DNA of 37,500 nt. It comes from Clostridia bacterium. Its GTDB lineage: Bacteria > Bacillota > Clostridia > Lachnospirales > Lachnospiraceae. A program made the position numbers and the translations under genes. The notes beneath the pieces are model-generated. The model was given only the letters and a program-made list of their open reading frames with translations, was not told where the DNA came from and made no database searches. Shown piece after piece: positions 36,101 to 37,500 of the stretch (the first letter of the stretch is position 1; each line of letters begins with the position of its first letter). The stretch lies in the NCBI GenBank assembly GCA_003246295.1, contig QKAS01000058.1, forward strand, positions 1 to 37,500, given 5' to 3'.

Positions 36101-36272
36101 ATTTGTTAGAGAATTTAAGAAAAACAATAATTACACAGCTCCATATACCTTTTTAGGAAATGCTTCCTATGTTAACCATTATGGTAGTAAACCTGTAAGT
36201 TTCACCTGGAAATTAGATACCCCAATTCCGGCTTCATTACTTCAAAGAGCCAACAAAAGTGTAGTTATATAA
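33114..36272 (+). CDS. Intact PLD nuclease - SF2 helicase - DUF3427-like protein
   Basis: A 1052-residue protein. Residues 1-120 form an N-terminal helical domain. A phospholipase-D-type nuclease domain lies at ~130-290 (HAK at 229-231 in MHAKSYLF and SSN at 248-250 in YIGSSNLS). Helicase motifs follow: Walker A ASTGVGKT (355-362), DEFHH (450-454, a DEFH variant of DEAH), TATPE (476-480), VDLYNEGVDIP and QQLGRGLR (651-658). A ~390-residue C-terminal region matches the DUF3427 layout. It probably translocates on nucleic acid and cleaves it, an architecture common in defence islands. The ATG at 33114 has AGGAGG 9 bases upstream. It runs opposite to all neighbours and ends at its own terminator. 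Confidence 0.88.
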   Translation: MIHDGIYEQIVNTRLQTELDTLDLSQYDIELDCLLADDARKILTIYISYIIQRGLHYVRDNYANSEEKSALIAQIKLCNDIIREITTHTGETDFSDYTILEKGEILTSLYHKLNSARSISALKVIRPETSLVESTLFTGSKQEPNMLSEIKKEIVSCDSIDFLVSFIKWSAIRRIITELREFTSRPNTHLRIIATTYMKATDYKAIIELASLPNTEVKINYETNHMRMHAKSYLFKRETGFSTAYIGSSNLSNPALTEGLEWNIKVTEKESFDIVKKFTVTFESYWNDSNFESFDPNDESCRTKLNSELAKIYDFEQNKFHLHCSIKPYPYQQEILDNITAERELYGHYKNLVVASTGVGKTIIAALDYRRFKESHEHARLLFIAHRKEILSQSIQKFREVLNDFNFGDLYVDGNKPTQIEHLFMSIQSFNSAHFTEYTSSDYYDFIIVDEFHHAAANSYQELLNYYAPNILLGLTATPERLDGKDILNYFNGRIASEMRLVEAIDRKLLCPFQYFGVSDDVDYTKLTWRGKYDVTELENIYTADTKRASMILKSVIQYVTDINEVKGLGFCVSIAHANFMENYFNQNGIPSISLTAKSVDDIRNDAKDDLVSGKIKFIFVVDLYNEGVDIPQVNTILFLRPTESATVFLQQLGRGLRLYDGKECLTVLDFIGQANKSYNFETKFRALVGKSRKSIQHYIENGFSNLPRGSYIQLEKLAQSYVLRNLKQTSINKRSLTEKVKYFEEDTGLPLQLDYFLDINGLTLFEFYQPNGSRSLYRLKKWAELIKDSRDVADTTYSFMSGLFHINSKHLLDYWLSYITTRSKPSTDEERIMLNMLYYTFFINNPKKAGFESIEIGLNSILNYDFILDELTQIISYNLNHIDFLADKNQYSFTCPLEVHCQYNTRQILAAFDYYNEFQSPEFREGVKWFEDKTTDIYLINLNKSEKEFSPSTMYEDYAISETLFHWQSQSQASDTSSVIQRYIHHKDIDSNISLFVREFKKNNNYTAPYTFLGNASYVNHYGSKPVSFTWKLDTPIPASLLQRANKSVVI

Positions 36273-36280
36273 TATGCAAA

Positions 36281-36317
36281 ATACCTGAAATAATTACTTA
36301 CTTATTATTTCAGGTAT
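36281..36317 (+). terminator. Terminator of the intact helicase gene
   Basis: A 14-base perfect stem pairs 36281-36294 with 36304-36317, with a 9-base loop and CTTATATT after it, starting 8 bases past the stop. The U-run is weak. Confidence 0.65.
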
Positions 36318-36376
36318 CTTATATTAATTCTGATATACACTGCTATTTCATAACAGGAGGTTCTAAGTGCTCATAG

Positions 36377-36571
36377 TCAAGTCTTTTTAACACTAATCTG
36401 AAATTGGTCGCAAATTAACAACTCATCCTCAATGGATGAAATCACTTTTCTTCCTTCTTTATGGTTATTAGACACAAACTGCGGTTTATATGCCAAACTG
36501 GACGAGAATACTTCATCAATATAAGCTGTTTCAAAACCATTTCTTATTTCTGCTAACCTATCATTTTTCAT
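36377..36571 (-). pseudogene. N-terminal piece of the split PLD-SF2 helicase gene
   Basis: Sixty-four codons begin MKNDRLAEIRNGFETAYID and include LAYKPQFVSNNHKEGRKV, SSIEDELL and QFQISV. This is the conserved N-terminus of PLD-SF2-DUF3427 helicases, which normally continues ISVAFIT into the PLD domain (recognition by memory). Here the match ends after ISV near 36386 and a stop follows at once. Start ATG 36571 has AAGGTGA upstream. Promoter and orientation fit the C-terminal fragment at 26236-24023. The two pieces together lack ~300 residues. It is much closer in style to that fragment than to the intact plus-strand helicase. Confidence 0.7.
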
Positions 36572-36624
36572 ACACGCAATCACCTTCAACCATATTTACT
36601 AACCCTCATATTGTTTCTTTTTTC

Positions 36625-36653
36625 AGTATATTCTTGCACACGAACATTTTCAA
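36625..36653 (-). promoter_or_regulatory. Promoter of the split helicase gene
   Basis: On the minus strand: TTGAAA (36653-36648), a 17-base spacer, TATACT (36630-36625), about 54 bases upstream of the ATG at 36571. Confidence 0.6.
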
Positions 36654-36701
36654 TGAATTTGTGTTCTTTCTCATGCTTTTTAAAATAAATACTTGCAAAA
36701 A

Positions 36702-36744
36702 ACCAGCCTTTCTATCTTTTCAAACAAGTGACAGAAGGACTGGC
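36702..36744 (-). terminator. Terminator after the CdhC-like gene
   Basis: Arms 36702-36716 and 36730-36744 pair over 14 bases on the minus strand with three G-U pairs and a 13-base loop, followed by TTTTTT. It is 49 bases downstream of the CdhC-like stop. Confidence 0.75.
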
Positions 36745-36792
36745 TTTTATCTTTGTACTATATATCCTATATAACATTTATTCTACTCAATA

Positions 36793-37500
36793 TCATCCCT
36801 TAAAATGCAGTTCCCTCATCCCCTCGACCTCATTACAGATTGTTTGAAGTTTGCAGCTTGAACAATCCATTTTAATGTCACGTAGTATATGATCAAGGGC
36901 AGCTGTGATCTGATCTTTTTTCTGTGCCAGTCTGGTTAATTCACCATAATGAAAATCCGGCAGTGTAATAAAAATCACTTGTACTCCGATCACTTCTGGA
37001 TGTGCAAGATAAGCATCCATATACATCTTCGCAACTTTTGAAAAGTTCAATCCCTCTTCTAATGCCGCCTTACTAATCCTGACTGGTTCATGATTACTGC
37101 TAGTAGAAATCCGATTCATAAACCCTTTTGGATTTACCTGATAGCGTGTTTTTTCAATACGTCTGATTGTGTCATAGATTGCTTGTCCTGTATCTGCGAA
37201 CGCATCCTCAACCTGCAACAAAGTAATTCGGGCATAGGGTGTGTCCCGACTTATTAGATCCAGATCTTGTCCATATAGAACAGCATCATTTCCAGAAACA
37301 AGCTCTCTCGATGACGTCACTCCTAAAAAACTGACTGCCGGAAGCGTTCCTGCACCAAGCTCATATGACATTTCACTGCGAAGTACCAGATTTTGCCTGC
37401 CTACCTCTGGCCAAAATGCATTTTGAACATCAAGTTTTCGTCCTTCCTTTTCATTCAACAGAGCAATCACATTTGAAATCTGTTCATTATATAGTTTCAT
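36793..37500 (-). CDS. CdhC/AcsB-related protein lacking the A-cluster domain
   Basis: A 235-residue frame reaching the window edge; the ATG at 37500 may be the true start, or the protein may extend further. The central part resembles the corrinoid/ferredoxin-interacting domain of acetyl-CoA synthase (CdhC/AcsB): a VLYGQDLDLI step, YARITLLQVEDAF, then NHEPVRISKAALEEGLNFSKVAKMYMDAYLAHPEVIGVQVIFIT. True acetyl-CoA synthases continue for ~300 residues with the Ni-Fe-S A-cluster cysteines. Here the protein ends with Cys213-x2-Cys216-x5-Cys222, a three-cysteine cluster that could hold a small Fe-S or zinc site. It may be a standalone partner of a CO dehydrogenase or a corrinoid protein encoded beyond the edge. 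It is probably not an acetyl-CoA synthase by itself. Confidence 0.6.
   Translation of the reverse strand: MKLYNEQISNVIALLNEKEGRKLDVQNAFWPEVGRQNLVLRSEMSYELGAGTLPAVSFLGVTSSRELVSGNDAVLYGQDLDLISRDTPYARITLLQVEDAFADTGQAIYDTIRRIEKTRYQVNPKGFMNRISTSSNHEPVRISKAALEEGLNFSKVAKMYMDAYLAHPEVIGVQVIFITLPDFHYGELTRLAQKKDQITAALDHILRDIKMDCSSCKLQTICNEVEGMRELHFKG

Noticed and set aside
26228..36377. GTCAAG present near both junctions of the 10-kb block, as a possible attachment-site core
   Set aside because: Six bases are expected by chance, and the loss of ~300 codons of the target argues against simple site-specific insertion.
36572..36612. Ten-codon leader frame starting MVEGDCV before the split helicase start
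   Set aside because: Plausible site but no attenuator structure. Too short to support.
36490..36774. 94-codon plus-strand frame near the right junction
   Set aside because: Runs antisense through a promoter, a helicase fragment and a terminator, with no start signal.

Overview
The window is AT-rich and reads as the chromosome of an anaerobic low-GC Firmicute, most likely a clostridium of the Lachnospiraceae type (an inference from gene style). Supporting signs are strong AGGAGG ribosome-binding sites, frequent TTG/GTG starts, a BspA-like surface protein, a CdhC-like CO dehydrogenase/acetyl-CoA synthase relative at the right edge and decayed clostridial serine recombinases. I saw no tRNA, rRNA or CRISPR array.

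Bases 1-20100 are mostly ordinary metabolic and signalling genes. In order: the start of a multi-membrane sensor; a divergent IclR regulator with a three-half-site operator; an aldehyde dehydrogenase + FIST sensor-protein operon; a LolD/MacB-type ABC exporter whose 1270-residue permease carries a huge extracytoplasmic coiled coil; small redox and MmcQ/YjbR genes; a TPR-GAF-GGDEF cyclase overlapping a DUF1349 gene; a carbohydrate locus (class II aldolase, XylA-like isomerase, AraC regulator, AEC transporter, 3-hydroxyacyl-CoA-dehydrogenase-like enzyme); and a WYL regulator/VOC/TIGR04076 operon. A secreted BspA-like protein follows.

Bases 21300-36700 are an accessory, defence-island-like region. 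The outer frame looks like an ancestral operon of a phospholipase-D/SF2 helicase/DUF3427 gene followed by a NUDIX hydrolase, all on the minus strand. It has been broken up. The first ~60 codons of the helicase, with a good promoter, lie at 36571-36377, and its C-terminal 737 codons lie 10 kb away at 26236-24023. The ~300 codons in between are missing. The intervening 10 kb holds a four-gene cassette (41-residue basic peptide, zinc-ribbon protein, membrane-anchored coiled-coil protein, HD-type hydrolase), an Xre / ImmA-IrrE / PIN operon, pieces of two serine recombinases, the decayed tail of an ATP-binding regulator, and an intact PLD-helicase-DUF3427 gene on the plus strand. An AbiE-type toxin-antitoxin pair flanked by gene scraps separates the helicase remnant from the NUDIX gene.

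The best candidates for something undescribed are the 26358-28561 cassette, including a 41-codon gene with a hairpin next to its ribosome-binding site, and the evidence that one helicase defence gene was destroyed by a block carrying a second member of the same family. Family names come from motif recognition by eye; no searches were run.
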